Positions 29,582 to 40,608 are shown, counted from the first letter of the stretch. The stretch: DNA of 64,000 nt from Phycisphaerales bacterium (GCA_023382935.1 JAHDXL010000002.1:124001-188000); one strand, 5' to 3'. The notes: generated by a model not told the origin, from the letters alone. Program-made: numbers and translations.

Positions 29582-30195
29582 GACGGGCTCAGTGTACCGG
29601 AGGGTGTGGTGAGCCCGCAACACTCCTTTGAGACGGCCACCGATGCGCGAGGCTGCGCGCACCAAGATCGCCATTTGACCAGGGATTGAGGAAACCAAGC
29701 ATTTTCACCAACAGTTCGAGTAGTCGGTGATTGCGGTAATGCGCACGCCGCCCCCAGAGCGCATCGATCCGCGATCGTGGACTGCCCCGGGCCCACGCAG
29801 GATTGGCTCCCATGAGCGCCTAAGCCAGGCAGCGCATGCCGGCACCGCTCAAGAATAAAAACGTTGAGTCATATTTCTCTCCCCCCCTTGTCGGGTCCGC
29901 GGAATCGCCCTTCGATACCACAATCACCATGCCCAGGCGTGCCCGCGTGAGCCGGGCTGCCGCGCGTTGACCGAGACTGTCAGGCAAGGTGTGCCTCCAA
30001 CTCCCCCAACACGCCTTGCTGCGGACGGACCAGACGTGGCACCCACCAATCCATGTCCGCGCCGCACCCGGAGGACAGCGTGAGCATGCCACCCGTCGGC
30101 ACTACCCGACACACCCGGCCGGCTGGAGTCCGGCCCCGCCAGTCGAGTGCCTCCCCGCCCCCCGGCCCCTCACCCCGACCCTACCATCTGCCCCG
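29582..30195. other. Intergenic region, no gene recognised
   Basis: 614 bases between the kinase pseudogene and the decarboxylase. It contains an AT-richer spot near 29850-29880 (AAGAATAAAAACGTTGAGTC) and GC-rich degenerate sequence. Open frames here lack start signals. Confidence 0.5.
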
Positions 30196-31647
30196 ATGAC
30201 CGCGACGCTTTCGTTCCTGGAACGTGTCCAGCAGATCGCCGAGGCCCTGCTCGAGGCCGAACGCACCGAGCCGGTCGCCCCGCCGCGCCCACCGGCCGAC
30301 ATGGCACGCCACATCGCCGTCGGCCCGCTCGATGACGATGACACCGCGGGTCGGACCGGCCTGACCTGCATGGCCGGAGTCGCGCCCGGGCGCGCCGGCC
30401 TGCCCATCGAAGACGTGCTCGATGCCCTCGAGCGCGTGGCCCTGGCCACGCCGCGCACGGGCACGCGGCGTTTCTTCAACCAGTTGTTCAGCGGACGCAT
30501 CGAGGCCGCCGCCGCGGGAGAGATGGTCGCCTCGCTCCTCAACACCTCCATGTACACCTACAAGGTGGCCGGCCCGCACGCACTGATCGAGACGGCCCTG
30601 ACGCAGCACATGGCCCGGCACATCGGATACGCCGAAGATCAGGGCGAGGGTGTGTTCAGCCCCGGTGGCTCGCTGGCCAACCTGGCCGCGATGATCGTCG
30701 CACGCAACCAGGCCGTGCCCGACGCACGCGAACGCGGACTCGACGGGCGACGCCTGACCATGTACGGCTCGGCCGACTGCCACTACTCGATCACCAAGAA
30801 CGCGGGCATCATCGGCCTGGGACGCCAGAACCTGCGCAAGGTCGAATGTGACCAGCGCGGACGCATGAAGCCCGAGGCGCTGGAGGCCATGATCGTCGCC
30901 GATCGCAAGGCCGGCGCTGTGCCGGTGGCGGTGATTGCCACCGCGGGCACCACGGTGCTGGGCGCCTTTGATCCCATCGAGCCCATCGCCGACGTTGCCG
31001 GGCGGCAGAAGGTCTGGCTGCACGTCGACGGGGCGCTGGGCGGAACGACGCTGCTGAGCAGGCGGTTGCGGCACCTGGTTGCCGGCTCGGCCCGGGCCGA
31101 CTCGTGGACGTGGGATGCCCACAAGTTGATGGGTGTGCCGCTCAGTTCGTCGGTGGTGCTGGTGCGAGAGCGGGGCCTGCTGGAGAAGCACTTCAGCGAG
31201 GCAGCGGCCTATCTGTTTCACAACGCCGAGACCGAACTCGATCACGGCGTGCGCTCCATCCAGTGCGGGCGGCGCAACGACGCCCTGAAACTGTGGGCGT
31301 CGTGGAAACACTTCGGCGACGAGGGCTACGCGCAGCGCGTCGAGCACCTGTTCGACCTGGCGCAGCACATGGCCGAGGGGATTGAGCGGCGTTCAAGCCT
31401 GGTGCTGACGTGCCGGCCTGAGTCGGTCAACGTGTGCTTCGAAGTGCGCGGCAAGGCGTCGGAGGGCGTCTGCGAGGCGTTGCGCGTCGAGCAGTTGGCC
31501 ATGGTGGGGCACGCGGAGGTGGGCGGACGGCGGATCATCCGCGCCGCGTGCGTCAACGCCGACATGACCTTCGATGACATCGACGCCTTCCTCGACGCGG
31601 TCGAGGACGTGGCGCCCCACGCACCCGACGGCGACAACGCGCTGTGA
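30196..31647 (+). CDS. PLP-dependent group II amino-acid decarboxylase
   Basis: 483 residues from the ATG at 30196. Matches the glutamate / cysteine-sulfinate / diaminobutyrate decarboxylase family: NTSMYTYKVAGPHALIE, FSPGGSLANLAAMIVAR, VIATAGTTVLGAFDPI, VDGALGG and the PLP lysine in TWDAHKLMGVPL. Cytoplasmic. The NTSMYTYKVAGP stretch resembles the eukaryotic-type GAD/CSAD subgroup more than bacterial GadB. The substrate cannot be fixed from sequence alone. It faces the dockerin gene, separated by a hairpin terminator. Confidence 0.88.
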   Translation: MTATLSFLERVQQIAEALLEAERTEPVAPPRPPADMARHIAVGPLDDDDTAGRTGLTCMAGVAPGRAGLPIEDVLDALERVALATPRTGTRRFFNQLFSGRIEAAAAGEMVASLLNTSMYTYKVAGPHALIETALTQHMARHIGYAEDQGEGVFSPGGSLANLAAMIVARNQAVPDARERGLDGRRLTMYGSADCHYSITKNAGIIGLGRQNLRKVECDQRGRMKPEALEAMIVADRKAGAVPVAVIATAGTTVLGAFDPIEPIADVAGRQKVWLHVDGALGGTTLLSRRLRHLVAGSARADSWTWDAHKLMGVPLSSSVVLVRERGLLEKHFSEAAAYLFHNAETELDHGVRSIQCGRRNDALKLWASWKHFGDEGYAQRVEHLFDLAQHMAEGIERRSSLVLTCRPESVNVCFEVRGKASEGVCEALRVEQLAMVGHAEVGGRRIIRAACVNADMTFDDIDAFLDAVEDVAPHAPDGDNAL

Positions 31648-31657
31648 GCACGAGCAA

Positions 31658-31693
31658 GCCGGGCCGGGGCCGAAGGGGCAACCCCGACCCGGC
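31658..31693. terminator. Hairpin between convergent genes
   Basis: Stem GCCGGGCCGGGG / CCCCGACCCGGC with one C-A mismatch and a 12-nt loop, in the 69-bp gap between two convergent genes. TTTTTT follows at 31711. Confidence 0.6.
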
Positions 31694-31716
31694 GTGTCGC
31701 TGCGGTCACGCTTTTT

Positions 31717-32727
31717 TCACGGGCAGCCGGCGCTGAAGTCGGCCAGATACGGCTGAACGTCGAAGAAGTCGAAGAAGCCGTCGCCATTCCAGTCGGCCAG
31801 CGGGTTCTGCGCCGAGAACATCTGGAGGAACAGCAGGACGTCAAAGAAGTTGAGCAGCCCGTCGTAGTTCACGTCGGCCGTGCAGAGCGACTGCCAGCCC
31901 GGGATCAGCGGCTGGGCCTGGAGAATCTGGAAGACGCCCTGGTCGGTGAACAGCGTGCCGCCCCCGTGCGGGAACAACTGCCACTGCATCATGTGCAGGC
32001 CGGTGGAGATGTTGCCCATGGTGTCCCAGGTGGGGTCGAGATTGACGCCCAGGATCATCAGGCGTTGCGGGTCGTAGGGCAGGCCCGAGCCGAAGGCGTC
32101 GGTCTGGTCGTAGTTGAACGTGCTCAGCCCCAGTTCATCGACGTGGTTGAGGATCTGCGGCGGCAGGCCGTCGAAGGCGCGGTAGGCGTACACCGCCATG
32201 TCGAAGCCGTGATCGCGCACGAGTTGATCGTTCCACAGGTCCGGGTCGAGGCTGACGCGGCGCGTACTGGGTTCGAGGTCGAGCGCGCCCACGGCGTAAT
32301 CATGCATGCGCAGCGTGCCGTAGGGGCCGGGCAGCGAGTTGTAACTGCGCCTCTGGTGAGCATCGCACTCGACCAGTTCGATGCCCAGGCGGCTGGCATC
32401 CCAGAAGTCCTCGTCCTCGATCAAGCCGGCCGGTACGTCAACCGCCCAAGTGTCGACGATGCCGGCCGCCACCTTGGTCATGGTGGTGCAGAACACCTCC
32501 GTGCCGACCTTGGACCCGTTCTTCTGCACCACCCGGGCCCACACGCGCTTGACCGTTCCCACCGGGTCGAAGTTGCGCAGGCAGTTGATGTTCTCGACCT
32601 GCGCGTCCCACTCGTACTTGTTGTACCACCACCCGTCCACGGTCTGCGTGAAGTCAATGTCCGACCACGCCGTGCCGGCCGCCAGCGAAAGACTCAGGAT
32701 CGTTGCCAGTTTCCGATGTGCAAGCAT
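31717..32727 (-). CDS. Secreted GC-type dockerin-domain protein
   Basis: 336 residues. The ATG at 32727 has AAGGAGG 7 nt upstream and starts a signal peptide (MLAHRKLATILSLSLAAGTA, cut near WS-DID). The main domain (about 25-270) is not one I recognise; it has few Cys and many aromatic residues. The C-terminus carries two dockerin-like calcium repeats (DVNYDGLLNFFDVLLFL and DWNGDGFFDFFDVQPYL) ending FSAGCP, the GC-type arrangement common in Phycisphaerae. Probably exported and held to a surface structure. Confidence 0.88.
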   Translation of the reverse strand: MLAHRKLATILSLSLAAGTAWSDIDFTQTVDGWWYNKYEWDAQVENINCLRNFDPVGTVKRVWARVVQKNGSKVGTEVFCTTMTKVAAGIVDTWAVDVPAGLIEDEDFWDASRLGIELVECDAHQRRSYNSLPGPYGTLRMHDYAVGALDLEPSTRRVSLDPDLWNDQLVRDHGFDMAVYAYRAFDGLPPQILNHVDELGLSTFNYDQTDAFGSGLPYDPQRLMILGVNLDPTWDTMGNISTGLHMMQWQLFPHGGGTLFTDQGVFQILQAQPLIPGWQSLCTADVNYDGLLNFFDVLLFLQMFSAQNPLADWNGDGFFDFFDVQPYLADFSAGCP

Positions 32728-33170
32728 GAATGCCTCCTTCCGTTCGAGGTGACTCGTCGCGATACCGTCGCGCAACGCCACACGGGCGCGGGCAGGTCCG
32801 TGTCCTGCCGCGCAACGCTTTCAAAGAACCGATCTGTGAGAACCGGTGTGAAGCCGGGTTTCAGATTTCCCGGAGCGGGCCACCTTCGGGCTCTGCACCA
32901 ACGTCCGGCCCGAGGCCTGCGGCCTCCTCGACGCTCCGATCGCCTCTATCACTACCGGGGAACAAGCACTAGAATAACACACATCTTTGGGGGCACAAGG
33001 GCAGATGTGAGATTGCTGCAGCCCATCGCCGGTGGGACGAACGAGAGCCGAATGGCTCAGTAACTCTCTGGCACTGCCCGGAGTCTTCTCCCAGGCCCCG
33101 CGAGGAACTTCGACGTTTGGACCTCGAGCAGGGAAGAGTGGACGAACAATGTGGCGTGCGAACCGGGACG
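32728..33170. other. Intergenic region with possible structured leader
   Basis: 443 bases between divergent genes. TAGAAT near 32972 may be a -10 for thpR, followed by a stem CACATCT / AGATGTG and GAGCC-GAAT-GGCTC. I could not match this to a riboswitch family. Confidence 0.4.
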
Positions 33171-33689
33171 ATGCGGCTGTTCATCGCGATCTATCCGCCC
33201 CCCGACGCGGTGCATGCGATGCTTTCGAGTCTGGACCGGCTGGATGTGCCGCCCTTTCGGGTGGTGCCGGACGGGCAGGTGCACCTGACCGTGCACTTTG
33301 TTGGGCCCGTGCGGGCGGGCGACGTCGCGGGTGTTGCCGAATCGCTGGAAAAAGCGGCGTCGGGCCTTGGGGGATTTGAACTGCGCCCCACGAAACTGGT
33401 CGCCCTCCCAGTGCGAGATCCGCGTCTTCTGGCAATAGAAACCACTCTGCCTGCTCCGCTGGCCGAGTTGCAGAGGCGACTGGTGACGCGCCTGGCGGCC
33501 GAGCCCTCGGGGCGGGCCTATCTCCCGCACATCACGGTGTGCCGGTTCAGGTCTTCAGGCCCGAGGGAGTTTGGGGGGCAGACGCTGGACATTCCAGCCT
33601 TTTCAGTGACAGAAGTCTGTTTGATGCGGAGCGTGCTGAGGCCCGAGGGGGCCGAGCATCGGGTGGTGGAACGGGTTTCGCTTTCCTGA
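33171..33689 (+). CDS. thpR: RNA 2',3'-cyclic phosphodiesterase (2H family, ThpR/LigT)
   Basis: 172 residues from the ATG at 33171 (MRLFIAIYPPPDAV). The two catalytic HxT motifs are HLTVHF and HITVCR, spaced as in the LigT/ThpR family. The enzyme opens 2',3'-cyclic phosphates at RNA ends. The usual length is 175-190, so it is complete. Monocistronic; the suf operon starts 170 bp downstream with its own promoter. Confidence 0.93.
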   Translation: MRLFIAIYPPPDAVHAMLSSLDRLDVPPFRVVPDGQVHLTVHFVGPVRAGDVAGVAESLEKAASGLGGFELRPTKLVALPVRDPRLLAIETTLPAPLAELQRRLVTRLAAEPSGRAYLPHITVCRFRSSGPREFGGQTLDIPAFSVTEVCLMRSVLRPEGAEHRVVERVSLS

Positions 33690-33782
33690 ACAGGGGGTGG
33701 ACGCGGTCCAGCCCTACGGTTCCGGGCCTGACCAAGCGGGGAGATTTTCCGGTTCCGGGTCGATTCGAAACGGGACATGATC

Positions 33783-33802
33783 TAGAATGAGTCTCAGTCT
33801 CA
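33783..33802 (+). promoter_or_regulatory. Candidate -10 box and Fur/iron-type operator of the suf operon
   Basis: TAGAAT (33783-33788) is followed by TGAGTCTCAGTCTCA (33788-33802), an imperfect 7-1-7 dyad with TGA...TCA ends as in Fur boxes. It would cover the transcription start about 60 bp before sufB. Suggestive only. Confidence 0.4.
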
Positions 33803-33856
33803 ATAAGTCTTCAATCGTCCGCTTCCCGGGGCCACGCGCACCAGAGGAGCCGTCCG

Positions 33857-35347
<1,491 letters not shown>

Positions 35348-35406
35348 GACTCGGAACGAACCGCGACCGTGAGGGAGCGGTCTTGAGGATGAAGGGGAAT
35401 GGAAGC

Positions 35407-36195
35407 ATGTCGCCAGTGCCGCTGCTTGAGATCAGGAACCTGCACGTCCGTCTGGAAGATGAGCCGAGCGTGGAGATTCTGAAGGGCATCGATCTGAAGA
35501 TCATGCCCGGCGAGGTGCACTCGATCATGGGCCCGAACGGCTCGGGCAAGTCGACGCTGGCGCAGGTGCTCGCGGGCAAGGAGGACTACGAAATCGTTGA
35601 AGGGCAGATCCTGTTCAAGGGGCAGGATCTGAGCGACCTAGGGCCAGACGAGCGGGCCAACAGCGGCATCTTCCTGGCGTTCCAGTATCCGGTGGAGATT
35701 CCGGGCGTGTCGGCGATGCAGTTTCTCAAGGCGGCGGTGAACGCCAAGCGCGCGTTCGAGGGGCAGGGAGAACTGGACGCCGGGGCGTTGCTCAGGCACT
35801 TCCGCGCCAAGGCCCTGCAGATCAACGTGCCGTTCGAGATGCTCAAGCGCAATGTCAACGAAGGCTTCAGCGGCGGTGAGAAGAAGCGATTCGAAATCTT
35901 CCAGATGGCCGTGCTTGATTCGGTACTGGGGATTCTCGACGAGTCGGACTCGGGGCTGGACATCGACGCGCTGCGGATCGTCTCCGAGGGCGTAAACTCG
36001 ATGCGTGACGGCACGCGCTCATTCCTGCTCATCACGCACTACCAGCGTCTGCTCAACTACATCGTGCCCGACCGGGTGCATGTGCTGATCGGCGGGCGGA
36101 TCGTCAAGAGCGGGGGCAAGGATCTGGCGTTGGAACTGGAAGAGCACGGATACGCTCCGTTCGGAGTCAACGAATCGGCTGTGGCCAGCGCGTGA
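35407..36195 (+). CDS. sufC: Fe-S cluster assembly ATPase SufC
   Basis: 262 residues from the ATG at 35407 (MSPVPLLEIRNLHVRLED). ABC ATPase motifs: GPNGSGKST, SGGEKKR signature, ILDESDSGLD Walker B with the SufC-specific DESDSGLDIDAL, and LITHYQRLL switch. The DE(S/T)DSGLD motif separates SufC from transport ATPases. It powers the SufB-SufD scaffold. Confidence 0.97.
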   Translation: MSPVPLLEIRNLHVRLEDEPSVEILKGIDLKIMPGEVHSIMGPNGSGKSTLAQVLAGKEDYEIVEGQILFKGQDLSDLGPDERANSGIFLAFQYPVEIPGVSAMQFLKAAVNAKRAFEGQGELDAGALLRHFRAKALQINVPFEMLKRNVNEGFSGGEKKRFEIFQMAVLDSVLGILDESDSGLDIDALRIVSEGVNSMRDGTRSFLLITHYQRLLNYIVPDRVHVLIGGRIVKSGGKDLALELEEHGYAPFGVNESAVASA

Positions 36196-36215
36196 CCGGA
36201 AGAGGGAGCCTGCCT

Positions 36216-37535
36216 ATGACCAGCGTGATGGACCAGCCTGTGGGCATTTTGACGCACGAGCCGGCGCCTGCGCCGGCATGGGTGCAGGCGTTCCGCACGC
36301 GAGCGAGGGACGGCCTGTCTGGACTTCCGACGGTTCGTGACGAGGCATGGCGTTTCACGAACATCGCGCCCCTCGTCGGCACGAACTTCGTCACGGAATC
36401 GGCTTCGCAGCGCCAGGTGACGCCGGGCGACGTGGCAGAGTTGCGCGTGCCCGAACTCGACGCGGCCGTGCTGGTGTTCGTCGATGGTCAGTACAACCCC
36501 GGGCTCTCAGACACGCGGAACCTGGGCGCGGGCGTCGTGTGCACGACGATGGAGGCGGCGTTTGAGCGCCATGCCCAACTCGTACAGGCGCACCTGGGCG
36601 CGGCTTCGGCCGAGCACGACGACCCGTTCACGAGACTGAATGACGCGATGCTGTCGGCCGGCGTGTTCCTGTACGTTCCCGATGGCGTCGCGACGGCCCG
36701 CCCGATCGAGATCCTGTCGATTGCCACGAGGACGGCCGAGCCGGTCGCGGCCCACCCGCGCAACCTGATCGTGGTCGGGAAGGGAGCCGGGGCGACGGTG
36801 CTGGAGCACTATGTCGCGCTGGATCATGGCGTCGTGTACCTGAACAACGCCGTGACGGAACTGATCGCCGGCGACGGGTCGCGCGTGGAGCACTACCTGC
36901 TGGAGCGCGAGAGCGAGCAGGCGTTCAACATCTCGACGCTGGCGATCCGCCAGGGCGCTGAGGCGGTGGTGCATTCGCACACGGTGCTGCTCGGCGGGGC
37001 GATCGTTCGCAACAACGTGGTCCCGGTGCTGGCGGGCGAACGCGGGCATTGCCTCATCAACGGGCTGTACGTCGGGCATGGCGATCAGCACCTGGACAAC
37101 GCGATGCGGGTGCGGCACGCGGCTGCGCAGTGCGAGAGCCGGCAGTACTACAAAGGCATCATGAACGACCGCTCGCGCGGGGTGTTCACTGGGCGCATCA
37201 TCGTCGACAAGGGGGCCCAGAAGACCGACGCGATTCAGACCAACCGCAACATGCTGCTCAGCGATGAGGCCCGCGTGAACGCTCGCCCGCAACTGGAAAT
37301 CTTCGCCGACGACGTGCGCTGCACGCACGGTGCGACGACCGGGCGCGTCGACGACGAGGCGGTGTTCTACTTCATGAGCCGGGGGCTGAGTGAGCCGGTG
37401 GCGCGGGCGATGCTGGTGTACGCCTTCGCGGCCGAGGGGTTTGACCGGATGGAACTGGTGCCAGTGCGCCGCCTGCTGGCGCAGGAGATGATCGACAAGT
37501 TGCCGATGGCCCGAGGTCTGAGCATCGAGGTTTGA
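36216..37535 (+). CDS. sufD: Fe-S cluster assembly protein SufD
   Basis: 439 residues from the ATG at 36216, with GGGAG upstream; an in-frame GTG at 36192 overlapping the sufC stop is the alternative. SufB/SufD-family C-terminal beta-helix with YKGIMNDRSRGVFTGRIIVD, QTNRNMLLSDEARVNARPQLEI, DDVRCTHGATTGRVDDEAVFY and SRGLSEPVARAMLVYAF. Partner of SufB and SufC. Confidence 0.96.
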   Translation: MTSVMDQPVGILTHEPAPAPAWVQAFRTRARDGLSGLPTVRDEAWRFTNIAPLVGTNFVTESASQRQVTPGDVAELRVPELDAAVLVFVDGQYNPGLSDTRNLGAGVVCTTMEAAFERHAQLVQAHLGAASAEHDDPFTRLNDAMLSAGVFLYVPDGVATARPIEILSIATRTAEPVAAHPRNLIVVGKGAGATVLEHYVALDHGVVYLNNAVTELIAGDGSRVEHYLLERESEQAFNISTLAIRQGAEAVVHSHTVLLGGAIVRNNVVPVLAGERGHCLINGLYVGHGDQHLDNAMRVRHAAAQCESRQYYKGIMNDRSRGVFTGRIIVDKGAQKTDAIQTNRNMLLSDEARVNARPQLEIFADDVRCTHGATTGRVDDEAVFYFMSRGLSEPVARAMLVYAFAAEGFDRMELVPVRRLLAQEMIDKLPMARGLSIEV

Positions 37536-37561
37536 GCATCGAGGTGGAGATTGGAGCGACG

Positions 37562-38803
37562 ATGAGCACGCAGAGCCGTGCAGGGGGGCTGGATATCGCA
37601 AGGCTGCGGAGCGAGTTTCCCGCGCTGCACCAGTCGGTGCACGGCAAGCCCCTGGTCTACCTGGACAACGCGGCCACGACGCACAAGCCGCGCTCGGTGA
37701 TCGACGCGACGGTCCGGTTCTACGAGCAGGACAACGCCAACGTGCACCGCGGGTTGCACGCACTGTCGGCCCGCGCAACGCAGGCGTATGAGATGGCGCG
37801 CGACAAGGTGCGCGGCTTCATCAACGCGGCCGACGCGAGCGAGTGCATCTTCACCAGCGGAGTCACGGACTCACTGAACCTGGCGGCGTACACGCTGGGC
37901 GCGGGGTTGAAGCGGGGCGACCGCATCGTGCTCAGCCACATGGAGCATCATTCGAACATCGTGCCCTGGCAGATCGTGGCCGGGCGCGTGGGGGCGGAGG
38001 TGGTTCCGCTGCCGGTGACCGATCGAGGCGAACTTGACCTGGCCCGCGCGGGGGAAGTGATCGACGAGCGAACGAAGGTTGTGTCGTGCGTGTTTGTGTC
38101 GAACACGCTGGGCACGATCAATGACGTGCATCGCGTGTGCACGCTGGCGCGGGCCGCCGGCGCCGTGTCGGTGATCGACGCGGCACAGGCAGCGGCCCAT
38201 CTGTCCATCGACGTGCGGGCGATCGGGTGCGACTTCCTGGCGCTGACCGGGCACAAGATGTATGGGCCGACGGGCATCGGTGTGCTGTACGGGAGACGCG
38301 CGTTGCTGGATCGGCTGCCGCCGTTCCGCGGCGGTGGCGAAATGATCGACCAGTGCACCTTCGCGGGCACGACGTTTGCCCCGCCGCCGGCGAGATTCGA
38401 GGCGGGCACGCCGAACATCGCCGGGGCCATCGGGCTGGGCGTGGCGATCGACTTTCTTGCGTCGCAGGACCGGGCCACCTGGGCTGAGCACGAGCACGAG
38501 TTGCTGGTGCGGGCAACGGGGGCGCTCGAACGGGTGGATGGCCTGCGCGTCGTCGGACGGGCGACGCACAAGATCGCGACGGTGTCGTTCGTGCTCGAAT
38601 GGGCCCATCCGTATGACGTGGCCCCGATTCTCGATCACGCGGGCGTGGCGGTGCGCACCGGGCACCACTGCACGCAGCCGCTCATGGACCGGCTGGGGCT
38701 CAAGGCGACGATCCGGGCGTCGATGGCGGCCTACAACACTGCCGAGGAAGTTGACACGCTGGTCGCGGCCCTGCACAAGGCACGCCGCATGCTCGCCGGA
38801 TAA
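37562..38803 (+). CDS. sufS: Cysteine desulfurase SufS
   Basis: 413 residues from the ATG at 37562. PLP-dependent class II desulfurase that provides sulfur for Fe-S assembly. Seen: YLDNAATTHKP, NVHRGLHALSARAT, HMEHHSNIVPWQ, VIDAAQAAAH, the PLP lysine in LTGHKMYGPTGIGVLYG, and the catalytic cysteine in RTGHHCTQPLM near residue 365. Sulfur passes to SufE encoded 4 bp downstream. Confidence 0.97.
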   Translation: MSTQSRAGGLDIARLRSEFPALHQSVHGKPLVYLDNAATTHKPRSVIDATVRFYEQDNANVHRGLHALSARATQAYEMARDKVRGFINAADASECIFTSGVTDSLNLAAYTLGAGLKRGDRIVLSHMEHHSNIVPWQIVAGRVGAEVVPLPVTDRGELDLARAGEVIDERTKVVSCVFVSNTLGTINDVHRVCTLARAAGAVSVIDAAQAAAHLSIDVRAIGCDFLALTGHKMYGPTGIGVLYGRRALLDRLPPFRGGGEMIDQCTFAGTTFAPPPARFEAGTPNIAGAIGLGVAIDFLASQDRATWAEHEHELLVRATGALERVDGLRVVGRATHKIATVSFVLEWAHPYDVAPILDHAGVAVRTGHHCTQPLMDRLGLKATIRASMAAYNTAEEVDTLVAALHKARRMLAG

Positions 38804-38807
38804 GCCC

Positions 38808-39254
38808 ATGCCCGCGCACGCCATTCCATCGATCGAGGAGATCATCGAGACCTTTGAACTGCTCGGTGACTGGGATGAGCGGTTTTCGTACGTGCTCGAC
38901 CTGGGGCGCAAACTTCCGGAGTTTCCGGAAAGCGAGCGGACCGAGGCACGGCGCGTGCATGGGTGCCAGTCGAATGTGTGGCTCGACTTGGGCGTCGAGC
39001 GTCATGGCGGGCCGCGCGTGCGGCTGCGGGCCGTGTCCGACGCGCACATCGTCAACGGCCTGATCGCGATCCTGATATCGGCCTACGACGGCAAGACGCC
39101 GGAGCAGGTGCTGGCGTTTGACATCAGGGGCCTGCTCTCGACGCTGGACCTGGAATCGCACCTGAGCGGGACACGGCGAAACGGATTGCAGGCGATGGTG
39201 GAGCGGATTCGAGCGGAGGCGTCGGCGGCACAGTCGCACGAAGCGGGGGGCTGA
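38808..39254 (+). CDS. sufE: Cysteine desulfuration protein SufE
   Basis: 148 residues from the ATG at 38808. SufE accepts the persulfide from SufS on its conserved cysteine, C53 in the RVHGCQSNVWL motif. DWDERFSYVLDLGRKLPEFP and FLS-like FDIRGLLSTLDLESHLSGTRRNGL (read as FDIRGLLSTLDL then ESHLSGTRRNGL) are typical. It follows sufS by 4 bp and is almost joined to the next gene. Confidence 0.96.
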   Translation: MPAHAIPSIEEIIETFELLGDWDERFSYVLDLGRKLPEFPESERTEARRVHGCQSNVWLDLGVERHGGPRVRLRAVSDAHIVNGLIAILISAYDGKTPEQVLAFDIRGLLSTLDLESHLSGTRRNGLQAMVERIRAEASAAQSHEAGG

Positions 39255-39257
39255 TGC

Positions 39258-39626
39258 GTGCGGATCTTTGACTCCGGAGAGCAGAAGAACCGTGTGCCAC
39301 CGAGCCAGACGCCCGAGCCGCAGACGCTGCGCGGGCGGATCATCGACGCAATCAAGGGTGTCTATGACCCGGAGATTCCGGTCAACCTGTATGACCTTGG
39401 TTTGATCTACGCGATCGAGATCGATGAGGCGGCGCGGTCGGCGCACATCAGGATGACGCTGACGAGCCCGGCCTGTCCGGAAGCCCACACGCTGCCCAAC
39501 CTGGTGCGCCAGGCCGTGCTGCTGGTCGAGGACATCGACTCGGCCAGCGTGGAATTGGTGTGGGAGCCGCGATGGTCCAGAGAGATGATGTGCGACGAGG
39601 CGAAGTTGCACCTGGGGCTGATCTAG
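39258..39626 (+). CDS. sufT: SufT / MIP18-family Fe-S assembly protein (DUF59)
   Basis: 122 residues from a GTG at 39258, 3 bp after sufE. The DUF59 core is GVYDPEIPVNLYDLGLIYAI, then TLTSPACPEAHTLP with the conserved cysteine, and VELVWEPRW. Such proteins help mature or transfer Fe-S clusters and often close suf operons. The overlapping ATG at 39254 leads to an immediate stop, so GTG is preferred. Confidence 0.93.
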   Translation: MRIFDSGEQKNRVPPSQTPEPQTLRGRIIDAIKGVYDPEIPVNLYDLGLIYAIEIDEAARSAHIRMTLTSPACPEAHTLPNLVRQAVLLVEDIDSASVELVWEPRWSREMMCDEAKLHLGLI

Positions 39627-39742
39627 CCCGGCGGAGTTGAGGCCGCGGGCACGGAGATTCGCAACGTCCGGGGACGGGCTTTGCGCGCATGTCGCGTCCG
39701 ACGGCTCGACAGTGGGAGTACGCGAAACCGCGCAGGAAAAGG

Positions 39743-39778
39743 GCCGGACGCAAGGCGGGACCGTGCCCTGCGTCCGGC
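39743..39778. terminator. Terminator between sufT and the aspartokinase-like gene
   Basis: Perfect 10-bp stem GCCGGACGCA / TGCGTCCGGC enclosing a 16-nt loop in the convergent gap. On the minus strand it is followed by CCTTTTCC. Confidence 0.65.
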
Positions 39779-39822
39779 TCACAGAGGGAGACTGTGTTCA
39801 GGCGACCCCGGGTCGCCCGAGT

Positions 39823-40608
39823 CTATCCTGCCCGGGTGAGACGGCGTGCGAAGCGGCGGGGCGCCGAGCGTTGAGGCTCCTCCTGCCCGACAGGTTCGGC
39901 GCCCCGCAGGGGATCAAAGTCTGCGGCCCAAGTCAGGTCATCGCGGACGAAACGAAAGCGCACGCCGTGGCGTTGTGCAAACAGCGCGGCGCGGCGCTCG
40001 ATGCGTGGACGCTCAAACGAAGGCAATCGCGACGTGCCGAACCCGCTGGCGGTCAGTGCGGCGCCGCCTGGAGCCGTGGCCGGTTCGGGCGCGACGACCC
40101 AGAGTTCGAGTGCCAATCGCTCGGCGATGAACGCGGCCGTGAGCAGGGCTGATCCGTCGCCGACGATGGCGGGGCGTCCATCCTCGCCGCGTCCACTGCC
40201 GCCAGCCACGATGAGCACGCTGACCTCCCGCAGCGCCTCAAACACCGCGCGGGCGCTGATGGATCGCGGCGTGGAGTCGAGCGTGGGGCCGCTGACATTC
40301 GGGCCGATTTCGCCTGCGTCGGCGACACGGACGCGCAGGCCTTGGCCGCGCAGGGCTTCGGCGAGCGTGCCGGCGGCGGCGCGGGCCGGCTCGGTGCGCA
40401 CCCATGCGTGGACCGACTGCTCGGTGTGCAGGGGCAGGGTGTTGGCCTGGGTGAGGGCTTTCTGCTCATCGCGCATCGTGGCGCCGACGACGACAATGAC
40501 CGAACGCCCCGCCTGCACGCAGCGGAGCACCGTCTGCGTGTGCGGGGTGACACTGATGGAGCGGTCGATGTCGGACAGGGCCAGAACGATGGGATCGAGC
40601 AAACTCAT
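39823..40608 (-). CDS. Amino-acid-kinase family protein, aspartokinase-like
   Basis: 261 residues from the ATG at 40608 (MSLLDPIVLALSDIDRSISV). The C-terminal half reads SARAVFEALREVSVLIVAGGSG, then VGDGSALLTAAFIAERLALELWV, like the aspartokinase stretch with VVPGF...GRGGSD..A..LA. The N-terminus lacks the canonical KFGGTS motif, so catalysis as a true aspartokinase is doubtful; no ACT domains are present. It may be a diverged or regulatory member of the amino acid kinase superfamily. Preceded by a promoter and a terminator-like hairpin in a 260-nt leader. Confidence 0.65.
   Translation of the reverse strand: MSLLDPIVLALSDIDRSISVTPHTQTVLRCVQAGRSVIVVVGATMRDEQKALTQANTLPLHTEQSVHAWVRTEPARAAAGTLAEALRGQGLRVRVADAGEIGPNVSGPTLDSTPRSISARAVFEALREVSVLIVAGGSGRGEDGRPAIVGDGSALLTAAFIAERLALELWVVAPEPATAPGGAALTASGFGTSRLPSFERPRIERRAALFAQRHGVRFRFVRDDLTWAADFDPLRGAEPVGQEEPQRSAPRRFARRLTRAG

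Noticed and set aside
32970-33170. A known riboswitch upstream of thpR
   Set aside because: Two small stems are present but no conserved core of any riboswitch class I know could be matched.
39689-39874. Arg-rich 61-residue plus-strand frame
   Set aside because: It spans the convergent terminator and has no ribosome-binding site or conserved features.
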